A DNA stretch of 11,566 nt. It comes from an uncultured Lachnospiraceae bacterium (GTDB lineage Bacteria > Bacillota > Clostridia > Lachnospirales > Lachnospiraceae). The stretch covers positions 1 to 11,566 of the forward strand of contig CAJUEX010000073.1 of NCBI GenBank assembly GCA_910585715.1, in the 5' to 3' direction. The notes beneath the pieces are model-generated. The model was not told the origin of the DNA. It did not search any database and was given only the letters and a program-made list of their open reading frames with translations. The position numbers were made by a program, and so were the translations under genes. This document shows positions 5,357-11,519 of the stretch, one piece after another; position 1 is the stretch's first letter; each line of letters opens with the position of its first letter.

Positions 5357-5365
5357 ATTGTAGCA
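5357..5365 (-). promoter_or_regulatory. Extended -10 promoter of the small gene
   Basis: Minus-strand TGCTACAAT (TGn plus TACAAT, five of six) has no good -35 at 17 nt, which is acceptable for extended -10 promoters. The start would be near 5350, some 65 nt before the ATG at 5286. Confidence 0.45.
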
Positions 5366-5676
5366 AAGAATCAGTCCTATAAAATGTACTTTATATGAGC
5401 TGCATAAATCAATAATTGTAAAGTTTAACGCCAGAAATATCTTACTTTTACTCTTACAATCATGCGTTTACTTTTACAAATCTCTAACTTTATATGATAG
5501 AACTATACAAAATAAAATGTTATTCTTATAGATAGTTTTTCCTGCACCTTTTTTATTGATTGTGAATTGTTTACGAATTGTATTCCGACTGCAGCGGCCG
5601 CAGACCGCAGCAATAGAATGCTGATATTACATTTAGATTATTGTATTAGCTTTTGTTTTAATTGATAAGAAAGTTC
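5366..5676. other. AT-rich intergenic stretch with a 10-bp direct repeat and a GC-rich spot
   Basis: No gene is supported in this 311-bp stretch. TTACTTTTAC occurs twice (5442-5451 and 5468-5477), 26 bp apart, 80-120 bp upstream of the small-gene promoter. At that spacing it could bind an activator on one helix face. A short GC-rich spot at 5589-5608 contains GCGGCCGC and a tandem CCGCAG, standing out from the AT-rich surroundings. CAGCA/TGCTG at 5606-5621 can form a small hairpin after the Rpn gene, but no T-run makes it a terminator. Confidence 0.4.
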
Positions 5677-6528
5677 TTACATTTCCTTCTCAAACTGCTC
5701 CATGGAGCCGGCTCTTGCAGCAAGCTTCAACCATCTTTTCAACACTGTCAAATCCCGTTGTGCCGAAACAGCTTCCCTGATATGCTCCGGAACAGCTCCG
5801 TATTCCTCTAAAAGCTCAAAGACAGCCTCCTGCTTTGCTTCTTGCTTTGCTATAACTTCTCTGTCTTTTGACCTGTCTTTTACCCACTCCTCAAGAGTCA
5901 TATATCTCGCCTCCAGTCTCCGCCATGTTTTCAGCTCCGTCACTTTTTCATGCAGCCTTATGATAGACTTATCCGTGAGCCCCGTCACGTATTCATCAGT
6001 GCTCTGTTCCATATACTTTAAGAAGTGCACCAGCTCTTTTGGGACATCTTTATCATTTTTTCCTTTGGTGTTTAAGAATATCTTCCTTGTGCCATCCCCA
6101 AGCTCCATATCACATTCCAAGCACCTTTCTTCAAAGGTGTAGCGGTACAGTCCTTTTCCGAATGGGTCGAAGGTACAGATAAAAATAACATAGCCAGGCT
6201 TCAAATCATTGAAATCGTCTCCCGGTTTCAGGAAAGCTACATCCATCTCCGCCTGATGGTAACGGCTCCTTTTGGCAAGATTCTTCCTGTCGTCATTTTG
6301 TGCCTCTACGTTGTAGCTTACCTGCGTTTCATCGCTGGCATAAATATCAAGCCTGATACTCCGAAAATCCGAACTTACTAAAATACTCTGTTCTGCGTGT
6401 ACTTTTACCTTTGGAAGCCTGGCACCAAGAATGATTTCAAGTACCAGCCTGCAAATCTCTGAATCCTCCAGAGCGGTTGCAAATAAAAATGCGTTGCTTA
6501 AATTTAATTGCTGAAAAGTTTTCTTCAT
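5677..6528 (-). CDS. Rpn-family PD-(D/E)XK nuclease / putative transposase
   Basis: A 283-residue member of the PD-(D/E)XK nuclease transposase family (Rpn-like, PDDEXK_2), whose studied members are DNA endonucleases linked to recombination and phage defence. The catalytic core is visible: Asp61 in LDIYASD (60-66), then the E-x-Q variant of the motif at Glu75-Ala-Gln77 (VEAQNDD), and a downstream helix KRSRYHQAEMD (86-96). FICTFDPFGKG (116-126) is another family block. The C-terminal tail carries a lysine/glutamate repeat AKQEAKQEA (227-235) from a 12-bp DNA repeat, a typical variable-length region in this family. AGGAGG precedes the ATG by about 6-8 nt. No terminal repeats are seen, so it is probably a resident single gene rather than part of an intact insertion sequence. 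Confidence 0.85.
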   Translation of the reverse strand: MKKTFQQLNLSNAFLFATALEDSEICRLVLEIILGARLPKVKVHAEQSILVSSDFRSIRLDIYASDETQVSYNVEAQNDDRKNLAKRSRYHQAEMDVAFLKPGDDFNDLKPGYVIFICTFDPFGKGLYRYTFEERCLECDMELGDGTRKIFLNTKGKNDKDVPKELVHFLKYMEQSTDEYVTGLTDKSIIRLHEKVTELKTWRRLEARYMTLEEWVKDRSKDREVIAKQEAKQEAVFELLEEYGAVPEHIREAVSAQRDLTVLKRWLKLAARAGSMEQFEKEM

Positions 6529-6570
6529 AGGTTCCTCCTGTATGAAGCGCAGGAAAAACTTATCTATGGA

Positions 6571-6576
6571 ATTATA
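6571..6576 (-). promoter_or_regulatory. Likely -10 box for the Rpn-type gene
   Basis: Minus-strand TATAAT is exact and lies about 43 nt before the ATG at 6528, but no convincing -35 stands 16-18 nt upstream. The rest of 6577-6757 is very AT-rich and holds no gene. It contains a GTAACTT direct repeat (about 6677-6694) and no clear terminator for the gene ending at 6758. Confidence 0.35.
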
Positions 6577-6757
6577 TTAACTTATTTTCCATAAATCCGC
6601 AAGAATATATTTGTTTTTTTATAATATTTTTATAATAATATGGTATTCTAAATTTTACTATTAAAGTATATTTTTGTAACTTCTCGTAACTTTTTATTGT
6701 TTCCTTAAAACTTCTTCCTTTATTCCTTTTGCAGAAGAGAATCTAATGGAGCGCCTT

Positions 6758-7294
6758 TTATATGAGCTCTATAAATACCTGCATACCTGTTTTCATAAGG
6801 TCTTTCTCCAGAAAAAGAATCTTTTGTTTCAGGAAAGGACTTAATGCCTGTTTTACCGCTTCTTTGTCTGAAATTTTGTATTGACCTTGTGTAAGGATAA
6901 GGATAAGCTTGCTTCTTGCATGAAACAGCTTCAGGTTTTCCAGCAATACATCCAGGCTTTTAGCCGAAACGGAATCCGAAGTCTCTCCATTATTATTTTC
7001 ATCATCTTCAAAGAATTTTCCCATCTGCACAAATACCATAGGGACTACCTGACTGGTTATATTACCGTCTCCCTTCCACTTCACTCCGTTAAACCGCACG
7101 TTCTGGAACACCTGGCTGTGGGCTCTTAAGGAAGCTATTATCTGCCCTGCTTCCTCTTTTAAAAGACTTATATTCATAGCATAGTCAAAAACCATGGTCA
7201 TTTCCAGATTACCGCCCCGAAAATTCCCCGGCGTGTGAAGAATCCGGTCCACCTGATTATTCAATTGAAGCTTCTGTATCTGGGTAAATGCCAT
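6758..7294 (-). CDS. Unrecognised protein, possibly a VWA-like fold without the metal site
   Basis: A 178-residue soluble protein I cannot assign. Its layout resembles a von Willebrand A domain. A hydrophobic strand leads into FDYAMNIS (36-43), where a MIDAS motif DxSxS would sit. A helix LLKEEAGQIIASLRA (44-58) and the segment VFQNVRFNGVKW (62-73) follow, then a helix LDVLLENLKLF (114-124) and the strand LILILTQGQ (130-138), where VWA domains usually have a TDG-like aspartate. Asp37 is kept, but the serines are Ala39 and Asn41 and the later aspartate is Gln136, so metal binding is unlikely. An acidic Asn/Glu insertion (96-105) breaks the middle. AGGAAG lies 10 nt before the ATG. It follows tyrS on the same strand beyond a long hairpin. 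The VWA reading is inference from pattern only. Confidence 0.6.
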   Translation of the reverse strand: MAFTQIQKLQLNNQVDRILHTPGNFRGGNLEMTMVFDYAMNISLLKEEAGQIIASLRAHSQVFQNVRFNGVKWKGDGNITSQVVPMVFVQMGKFFEDDENNNGETSDSVSAKSLDVLLENLKLFHARSKLILILTQGQYKISDKEAVKQALSPFLKQKILFLEKDLMKTGMQVFIELI

Positions 7295-7337
7295 AGGGCT
7301 ATCGCTTCCTTTTTTTCATTTTTTAAATTTTCTGTAA

Positions 7338-7393
7338 CCGTTCAGGCAGCAGTTCTCATTCAGATTCCTGTGTGAGAATTGCTGTCTGAACGG
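7338..7393. repeat. Long hairpin (21-bp stem) between tyrS and the downstream gene
   Basis: Arms 7338-7358 and 7373-7393 pair over 21 positions with two mismatches that are G-U in RNA. The loop is 14 nt. It starts 17 nt after the tyrS stop. No T-run follows in either direction, so it is not a standard Rho-independent terminator. It may be a processing or 3'-end stabilising structure, or a small dispersed repeat. Confidence 0.7.
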
Positions 7394-7409
7394 CTGCAAT
7401 TTTCCGGCT

Positions 7410-8633
7410 CTATTTTATCAGTACCTTGCGGAAATTCTTCTTTCCCCGCTTTAATACAATACCTTCTCCTGCAAGGGCATCTTTTGCAAAAAGAGCTTTT
7501 ATATCCGTTACCTTTTCTCCATCTACGGAAACACCGCCCTGTTCTACTGCCCGTCTTGCTTCTGATTTGGATGGAACCAGACCGGATTTTAAAAGCATCG
7601 TCAAAATATCGATATTTCCGTCTACCAAGTCAGCTTCCGCTAACTCTGCAGTAGGCATATCTGCTGCATTTCCACTGGAAAATAATGCTCTTGCGCTTTC
7701 TTTTGCCTTTACAGCCTCTTCTTCCCCGTGAACCATTTTGGTAAGCTCAAAGGCAAGTATCTCTTTTGCCTCGTTTAACTGGCTGCCCTCCCAGCTGTCC
7801 ATTTTCCTGATTTCTTCCAGCGGAAGGAATGTCAGCATGCGAATGCATTTTAACACGTCTGCATCCGCCACGTTTCTCCAATACTGGAAAAATTCAAAGG
7901 GCGAGGTTTTCTTCGGGTCAAGCCATACAGCGCCCTTTTGGGTTTTTCCCATTTTCTTTCCCTCTGAATTCAGTAAAAGTGTAATGGTCATGGCATAGGC
8001 ATCTTTTCCAAGCTTACGGCGAATCAGCTCCGTGCCTCCTAACATATTGCTCCACTGGTCATCCCCGCCAAACTGCATATTACAGCCGTATTTTCTGTAT
8101 AATTCATAAAAATCATAGCTTTGCATAATCATATAATTAAATTCTAAAAAGCTAAGTCCCTTTTCCATCCTCTGCTTGTAGCATTCCGCTGTAAGCATGC
8201 GGTTAACGCTGAAGTGGGCGCCAACTTCTCTTAAAAGCTCTACATAATTTAAATCCAAAAGCCAGTCCGCATTATTTACCATCATTGCTTTTCCATCAGA
8301 AAAATCAATAAACTTGCTCATCTGCTCCTTAAAGCAGTCGCAATTATGCTGAATCTGTTCCTTTGTCATCATGGTGCGCATGTCGCTTCTGCCGGAAGGG
8401 TCCCCAATCATAGCCGTTCCCCCGCCAATAAGGGCAATGGGCTTATTTCCTGCCATCTGCATTCTCTTCATAAGGCAAAGCGCCATGAAATGTCCTACAT
8501 GAAGGCTGTCAGCCGTAGGGTCAAAGCCAATATAAAAGGTAGCCTTTCCGTTATTGATAAGCTCTTTGATTTCCTCTTCGTCTGTTAGCTGGGCCAGCAG
8601 CCCTCTTTCTTTTAATTCCTCAAATACTGTCAT
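7410..8633 (-). CDS. tyrS: Tyrosyl-tRNA synthetase
   Basis: A 407-residue class Ic aminoacyl-tRNA synthetase that activates tyrosine with ATP and charges tRNA-Tyr in the cytoplasm. The HIGH motif is HVGH (45-48), preceded by FYIGFDPTADSL. QFGGDDQWSN (187-196) forms part of the tyrosine/adenylate pocket, and the KMSKS loop is KMGKT (227-231). A C-terminal S4 RNA-binding domain covers about 341-407 (GLVPSKSEARRAVEQGGVSV). Length is normal. I chose ATG 8633, which has AAGGAGA about 11 nt upstream. An open frame extends to 8705, but those codons fall in the leader between the T-box terminator and the ribosome site. Expression is governed by the T-box at 8755-9184, so uncharged tRNA-Tyr should induce it. 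Confidence 0.97.
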   Translation of the reverse strand: MTVFEELKERGLLAQLTDEEEIKELINNGKATFYIGFDPTADSLHVGHFMALCLMKRMQMAGNKPIALIGGGTAMIGDPSGRSDMRTMMTKEQIQHNCDCFKEQMSKFIDFSDGKAMMVNNADWLLDLNYVELLREVGAHFSVNRMLTAECYKQRMEKGLSFLEFNYMIMQSYDFYELYRKYGCNMQFGGDDQWSNMLGGTELIRRKLGKDAYAMTITLLLNSEGKKMGKTQKGAVWLDPKKTSPFEFFQYWRNVADADVLKCIRMLTFLPLEEIRKMDSWEGSQLNEAKEILAFELTKMVHGEEEAVKAKESARALFSSGNAADMPTAELAEADLVDGNIDILTMLLKSGLVPSKSEARRAVEQGGVSVDGEKVTDIKALFAKDALAGEGIVLKRGKKNFRKVLIK

Positions 8634-8754
8634 AATGTTTGTTTCTCCTTTTCTGTTATTTTTTATTGGGCAATTACATAATTGTGGCGGCAGGGTGTTT
8701 CGCAATTATCTATATTTTTTAGCAGGCGCTCAGGGAACACCTAATTTTTTCCAT

Positions 8755-8788
8755 AAAAAAACCCCGCCTTAATTAAATAAGGACGAGG
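8755..8788 (-). terminator. Regulated terminator of the tyrS T-box
   Basis: On the minus strand CCTCGTCCTT and AAGGCGGGG pair over nine positions, with one bulged base and one G-U pair, around an 8-nt AT-rich loop, followed by seven T (8755-8761). It overlaps the 3' half of the antiterminator region, as expected for transcriptional T-box control. Confidence 0.88.
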
Positions 8789-9184
8789 ATGTATGCCCGT
8801 GTTACCACCTTAATTCACAATCCGCTTGCACGAACTGCCTCAGTAAGTACAGCAAAATTCATAAATTACCGGCATCATATATACTTATTACATGTGTTGT
8901 CCATTCAATCAGCTTGCAATACTCCGGCACGGTAACGGGTGCTCCCGTTGCAGCCTACTTATATGGGATAACATATTTATCATTTCTCCCTGTCTGTTAA
9001 AAAGTAAGAAGATTCTGCACAAATGTAGTACAATTATCCAGGGCATTATCTCACATGTTCAGTGCAAAGCTCAGAGAGGTATTCGGTATAAGCTTCCCAT
9101 GCGCCTCTCATCTCCCGGCTGCTTTCTGTTTGTTTCACTTATCCTAATTGTTCTCTTCGTTGCTGTTTATTTGTAAATGAAATT
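8755..9184 (-). promoter_or_regulatory. Tyrosine T-box riboswitch leader of tyrS
   Basis: The minus-strand leader carries the T-box sequence AAGGTGGTAACACGGG (8796-8811). In its bulge, TGGT can pair with the NCCA end of uncharged tRNA, and the variable T fits the A discriminator of tRNA-Tyr. The terminator follows directly. In the 5' portion the motif GAATAC (9079-9084) places a UAC tyrosine codon after the GAA of the specifier loop, consistent with a Tyr specifier (TAC at 9079-9081). Uncharged tRNA-Tyr would stabilise the antiterminator and allow tyrS transcription. The stem boundaries inside stem I are approximate. Confidence 0.9.
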
Positions 9185-9190
9185 ATTTAT

Positions 9191-9219
9191 ATTTTAGGAA
9201 AGAAGCTTTTATTTGTCAA
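9191..9219 (-). promoter_or_regulatory. Promoter of the tyrS T-box transcript
   Basis: Minus-strand TTGACA (9214-9219), a 17-nt spacer and TAAAAT (9191-9196) match 11 of 12 consensus bases. The start lies near 9184. The perR promoter fires the other way, with the two -35 boxes 35 bp apart. Confidence 0.78.
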
Positions 9220-9254
9220 GAGCAGTTCTGGTATAAAATTTTTTACCTTACTTA

Positions 9255-9282
9255 TTGACAAAAATTTATTATTTAGTATAAT
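9255..9282 (+). promoter_or_regulatory. Promoter of the perR operon
   Basis: TTGACA (9255-9260), a 16-nt spacer and TATAAT (9277-9282) are both exact. The start near 9289 falls inside the 7-1-7 palindrome at 9285-9299, so a bound repressor would block initiation. Confidence 0.78.
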
Positions 9283-9284
9283 AA

Positions 9285-9299
9285 CAGTAATCATTACTG
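9285..9299 (+). promoter_or_regulatory. Fur/PerR-type 7-1-7 operator
   Basis: CAGTAAT (9285-9291) and ATTACTG (9293-9299) are exact inverted repeats around one base. The core TAATNATTA is that of the B. subtilis Per box (TTATAATNATTATAA). The outer three bases of each half differ. Position on the start site directly before perR argues for autoregulation. Confidence 0.68.
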
Positions 9300-9381
9300 A
9301 TTTCTATTTAAGGATATATTAATAATATGATTTTATTAATGGCGCAAGTATATTTTAATTTTTGATTTGTTGGAGATTGTA

Positions 9382-9771
9382 ATGGCAGCACTAAAATATA
9401 GCAGGCAGAGAGAGGCAATTAAAAAGTTTTTAATGGAGAGAAAGGACCATCCCACTGCCGATATGATTTACCTTGGGCTTTTGGATAAATTTCCCAACTT
9501 AAGTCTTGGTACTGTTTACAGGAATCTTACTTTATTATCCGATACCGGAGAAATCAACCGGCTGCGGCTTGGAGACGGTACAGATCACTTTGACGGCAAT
9601 ACAGCGCCCCATTATCATTTTATATGTGAAAAATGCGGCAGAGTAATGGATATAGCCGTTGACGGTCTGGATTCTTTTATTGTCTCGGCAGATTCCTGTT
9701 TTTACGGAAAGATAAAAGGACATGTTGCCTATTTTTATGGAGAATGCCCGAACTGTCTGGAGACTTCCTGA
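9382..9771 (+). CDS. perR: Peroxide-responsive repressor PerR (Fur family)
   Basis: A 129-residue Fur-family metalloregulator. The winged helix includes HPTADMIY (23-30) and LSLGTVYRNL (40-49). Against B. subtilis PerR, all five regulatory metal ligands align with identical spacing: His23, Asp71, His77, His79 and Asp90 (B. subtilis His37, Asp85, His91, His93, Asp104). The structural zinc cysteines Cys82, Cys85, Cys122 and Cys125 also align. In known PerR, iron-catalysed oxidation of the histidines by peroxide releases DNA. I chose ATG 9382, which has GGAG 6 nt upstream, over TTG 9367. It is the first gene of an operon with reverse rubrerythrin and rubredoxin and has a palindromic operator on its start site. 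Fur or Zur is unlikely given the Asp at the Asp85 position. Confidence 0.92.
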   Translation: MAALKYSRQREAIKKFLMERKDHPTADMIYLGLLDKFPNLSLGTVYRNLTLLSDTGEINRLRLGDGTDHFDGNTAPHYHFICEKCGRVMDIAVDGLDSFIVSADSCFYGKIKGHVAYFYGECPNCLETS

Positions 9772-9772
9772 T

Positions 9773-9800
9773 TTGGAAGAATTCTTATATCATTTATATG
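9773..9800 (+). promoter_or_regulatory. Possible internal promoter with a Per-box-like site before rubrerythrin
   Basis: TTGGAA (9773-9778), 16 nt and TATATG (9795-9800) form a weak promoter. Bases 9785-9799 match the B. subtilis Per box at 10 of 14 specified positions and are a partial inverted repeat (ATTC..GAAT flanks). If real, the peroxidase gene would have its own PerR-controlled start in addition to read-through from perR. Confidence 0.35.
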
Positions 9801-9866
9801 AATGCAACAGGCCGATATATGGACTGTTGAAATAGAAAATTTTATAAAAGAAAAGGAGAAAAAATT

Positions 9867-10406
9867 ATGAAATTTGTATGTCAAGTATGTGGTTATGTTC
9901 ATGAAGGAGACGCAGCACCTGAAAAATGTCCGGTTTGTAATGCACCGGCAGAGAAATTTACAGCTCAGGGCGGAGAAATGACATGGGCTGCTGAACACGT
10001 GGTAGGCGTAGCTCAGGGAGCTTCCGAAGACATCATGGCTGACCTTAGGGCAAACTTCAATGGTGAATGTACAGAGGTTGGTATGTATCTTGCAATGGCA
10101 AGAGTTGCTCATAGAGAAGGATATCCTGAAATCGGTTTATACTGGGAAAAGGCTGCTTATGAAGAAGCTGAACATGCTGCTAAATTTGCAGAATTACTTG
10201 GCGAAGTAGTAACCGATTCCACAAAGAAGAATCTGGAAATGAGAGTAGAAGCTGAAAATGGCGCTACAGCAGGTAAGTTTGACCTTGCAAAGCGTGCTAA
10301 AGCTGCTAATTTAGATGCAATCCATGATACTGTTCATGAGATGGCAAGGGATGAGGCTAGACACGGAAAAGCATTCGAAGGACTTCTTAAGAGATACTTC
10401 GGTTAA
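9867..10406 (+). CDS. Reverse rubrerythrin (NADH peroxidase component)
   Basis: A 179-residue non-haem iron protein with the domains in reverse order. An N-terminal rubredoxin-like FeCys4 site is Cys5, Cys8, Cys21 and Cys24 (CQVCGY and CPVCNAP). A four-helix ferritin-like diiron domain covers about 40-179. Candidate diiron ligands are in GECTE (66-70), EEAEH (99-103), RVEAENG (126-132) and HEMARDEARH (157-166), with paired E-x-x-H motifs. Clostridial reverse rubrerythrins reduce hydrogen peroxide to water, taking electrons through rubredoxin and an NADH-rubredoxin reductase. Length is standard. AAGGAGA precedes the ATG. The rubredoxin gene follows by 43 nt and perR lies 95 nt upstream, matching an inducible cytoplasmic peroxide and oxygen detoxification role. 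Confidence 0.95.
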   Translation: MKFVCQVCGYVHEGDAAPEKCPVCNAPAEKFTAQGGEMTWAAEHVVGVAQGASEDIMADLRANFNGECTEVGMYLAMARVAHREGYPEIGLYWEKAAYEEAEHAAKFAELLGEVVTDSTKKNLEMRVEAENGATAGKFDLAKRAKAANLDAIHDTVHEMARDEARHGKAFEGLLKRYFG

Positions 10407-10449
10407 GCAGAAATACTTTATTGAAAAATAGAAAAGGAGATTATTAATT

Positions 10450-10623
10450 ATGCAGAAATATTTTTGTAATCCCTGTGGATATACGTATGATCCTGAAAAA
10501 GGAGACCCCGAGCACGGAATCGCTCCCGGCACTAAATTTGAAGATCTTCCTGACGATTGGTGCTGTCCTCTTTGCGGTGTAAGCAAGGATATGTTCCAGG
10601 CTTGCATTGAGAACTTTAATTAA
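10450..10623 (+). CDS. Rubredoxin
   Basis: A 57-residue small redox protein. The FeCys4 site is formed by Cys6 and Cys9 (CNPCGY) and Cys39 and Cys42 (CPLCG), with an additional non-ligand Cys38. The segment YTYDPEKGDPEHGIAPGTKF (11-30) and the following LPDDW are the classical rubredoxin middle. Its length is near the usual 52-56. AAGGAGA stands about 9 nt before the ATG. It is the last gene of the perR operon, 43 nt after the reverse rubrerythrin and 13 nt before a terminator. It most likely carries single electrons from an NADH-rubredoxin reductase encoded elsewhere to the rubrerythrin. Confidence 0.97.
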   Translation: MQKYFCNPCGYTYDPEKGDPEHGIAPGTKFEDLPDDWCCPLCGVSKDMFQACIENFN

Positions 10624-10636
10624 ATAATATATTACA

Positions 10637-10669
10637 GGGAATGAATCAGAAATGACTCATTCCCTTTTT
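10637..10669 (+). terminator. Intrinsic terminator of the perR-rubrerythrin-rubredoxin operon
   Basis: GGGAATGA (10637-10644) and TCATTCCC (10657-10664) form an 8-bp perfect stem, with a possible inner TCA/TGA extension, followed by TTTTT (10665-10669). It begins 14 nt after the rubredoxin stop. Confidence 0.9.
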
Positions 10670-10757
10670 AATTGTTCTTTATTACACTCCTATTCAAGAT
10701 TCGTTACAAATTATTTAAAACAATATTTAGTCTTTTTACTAATTTTTTTGTGTTTAC

Positions 10758-10862
10758 CTAACTCCCAAAAAATTTGTTTGTAATATAAATGGCTGATTTT
10801 GCTGGATATTCATCAATTCTTTTGTTTACAGCATTAATCAATTTTTCTCTTTTCTGTGCCAT
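10758..10862 (-). CDS. Possible 34-residue small protein or truncated gene start
   Basis: An ATG at 10862 has AGGAG 6 nt upstream and opens 34 codons, starting MAQKREKLINAVNKRIDEY and ending at TAG (10758). It is basic at the N terminus, predicted helical, with no cysteine and no membrane segment. The frame beyond the stop contains further stops, so if this is the remnant of a longer gene the rest is gone. A TATAAA lies about 15 nt before the ribosome site but has no good -35. No family is recognised. The remaining intergenic DNA between 10670 and 10970 shows nothing else. Confidence 0.3.
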   Translation of the reverse strand: MAQKREKLINAVNKRIDEYPAKSAIYITNKFFGS

Positions 10863-10970
10863 TTTTTCTCCTATAATTTATAAAAATACCTCTGGGTAAA
10901 AATATTACTAATACTAAAGCCAATTTTTACAGAGAATAAAGCTCAATCCCGGCAATCCAATTATAATCCG

Positions 10971-11519
10971 TCAGGTTAAAAATTCATAATCCGAGTAATC
11001 CACTATTCCTTTTATATTCTTTAAAGTACCCGCCGCTAATTCCTTTACCATTAAGCATTCTGGAGCCGGCAGCTTCACATTTGGCCCTGCAACAATGCCG
11101 TGATTACAAGACGTCACAAATCCTCTTGGATTATAATTTTGGGGATTGCCCTCTACGATTACTGCTTCATAACCCATTTCTTCCGCTCTTTTAAAACCAA
11201 ATTCAATCAATTCCTTTGAAATATGCTGTCTTTGTAATTCTGTTTTCACTGCTACCGGAGAAAGCAATAACAATTGATTTTCATATTTCCCTTCCAGATG
11301 AAACCTTGAAAACATGGCATATCCGACTACCTTATCCTCTTCATCTACCATAATCAGGTCCAGCTGCGGCAGGTAAAATCTCTTGCTTCTTATTTCCTCT
11401 ACAACATTCCTAACTATCTTTCCTGATTCTGCTCCTTCCGATTCCGTAAATACTTCCTCCACCAAATTCAGTGATTCTTCCAAATATTTTTGCTCTATAT
11501 TTTTAATTTTTCTGTTCAT
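10971..11519 (-). CDS. GNAT-family N-acetyltransferase with an altered acetyl-CoA loop
   Basis: A 182-residue GNAT-fold protein (YhbS-like). The N-terminal helix LEESLNLVEEVF (13-24), the strand DKVVGYAMFSRF (62-73), the motif A strand LLSPVAV (85-91) and the segment EGNPQNYNPRGF (123-134), usual at the YhbS-type active-site region, are all present. The pyrophosphate-binding loop, normally Q-x-x-G-x-G/A, reads QRQHIS (96-101), so both glycine positions are replaced (His99, Ser101). Weak or different cofactor binding is possible. I chose ATG 11519 because family members begin close to this helix and AAAGGA lies about 13 nt upstream. An in-frame ATG at 11531 is too close to that site, and the frame stays open to 11564 near the window edge, so the true start could be longer. 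Substrate is unknown. Confidence 0.75.
   Translation of the reverse strand: MNRKIKNIEQKYLEESLNLVEEVFTESEGAESGKIVRNVVEEIRSKRFYLPQLDLIMVDEEDKVVGYAMFSRFHLEGKYENQLLLLSPVAVKTELQRQHISKELIEFGFKRAEEMGYEAVIVEGNPQNYNPRGFVTSCNHGIVAGPNVKLPAPECLMVKELAAGTLKNIKGIVDYSDYEFLT

Noticed and set aside
8634..8705. N-terminal extension of tyrS by 24 codons
   Set aside because: The extra residues resemble no TyrS N terminus. AAGGAGA precedes ATG 8633 and the upstream part lies in the leader after the T-box terminator.
9367..9381. TTG start for perR
   Set aside because: The ATG at 9382 has GGAG 6 nt upstream and gives the N terminus expected of PerR.
9735..10112. 125-codon minus-strand frame opposite rubrerythrin
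   Set aside because: It is a cysteine- and histidine-rich shadow of the rubrerythrin reading frame without a ribosome site.
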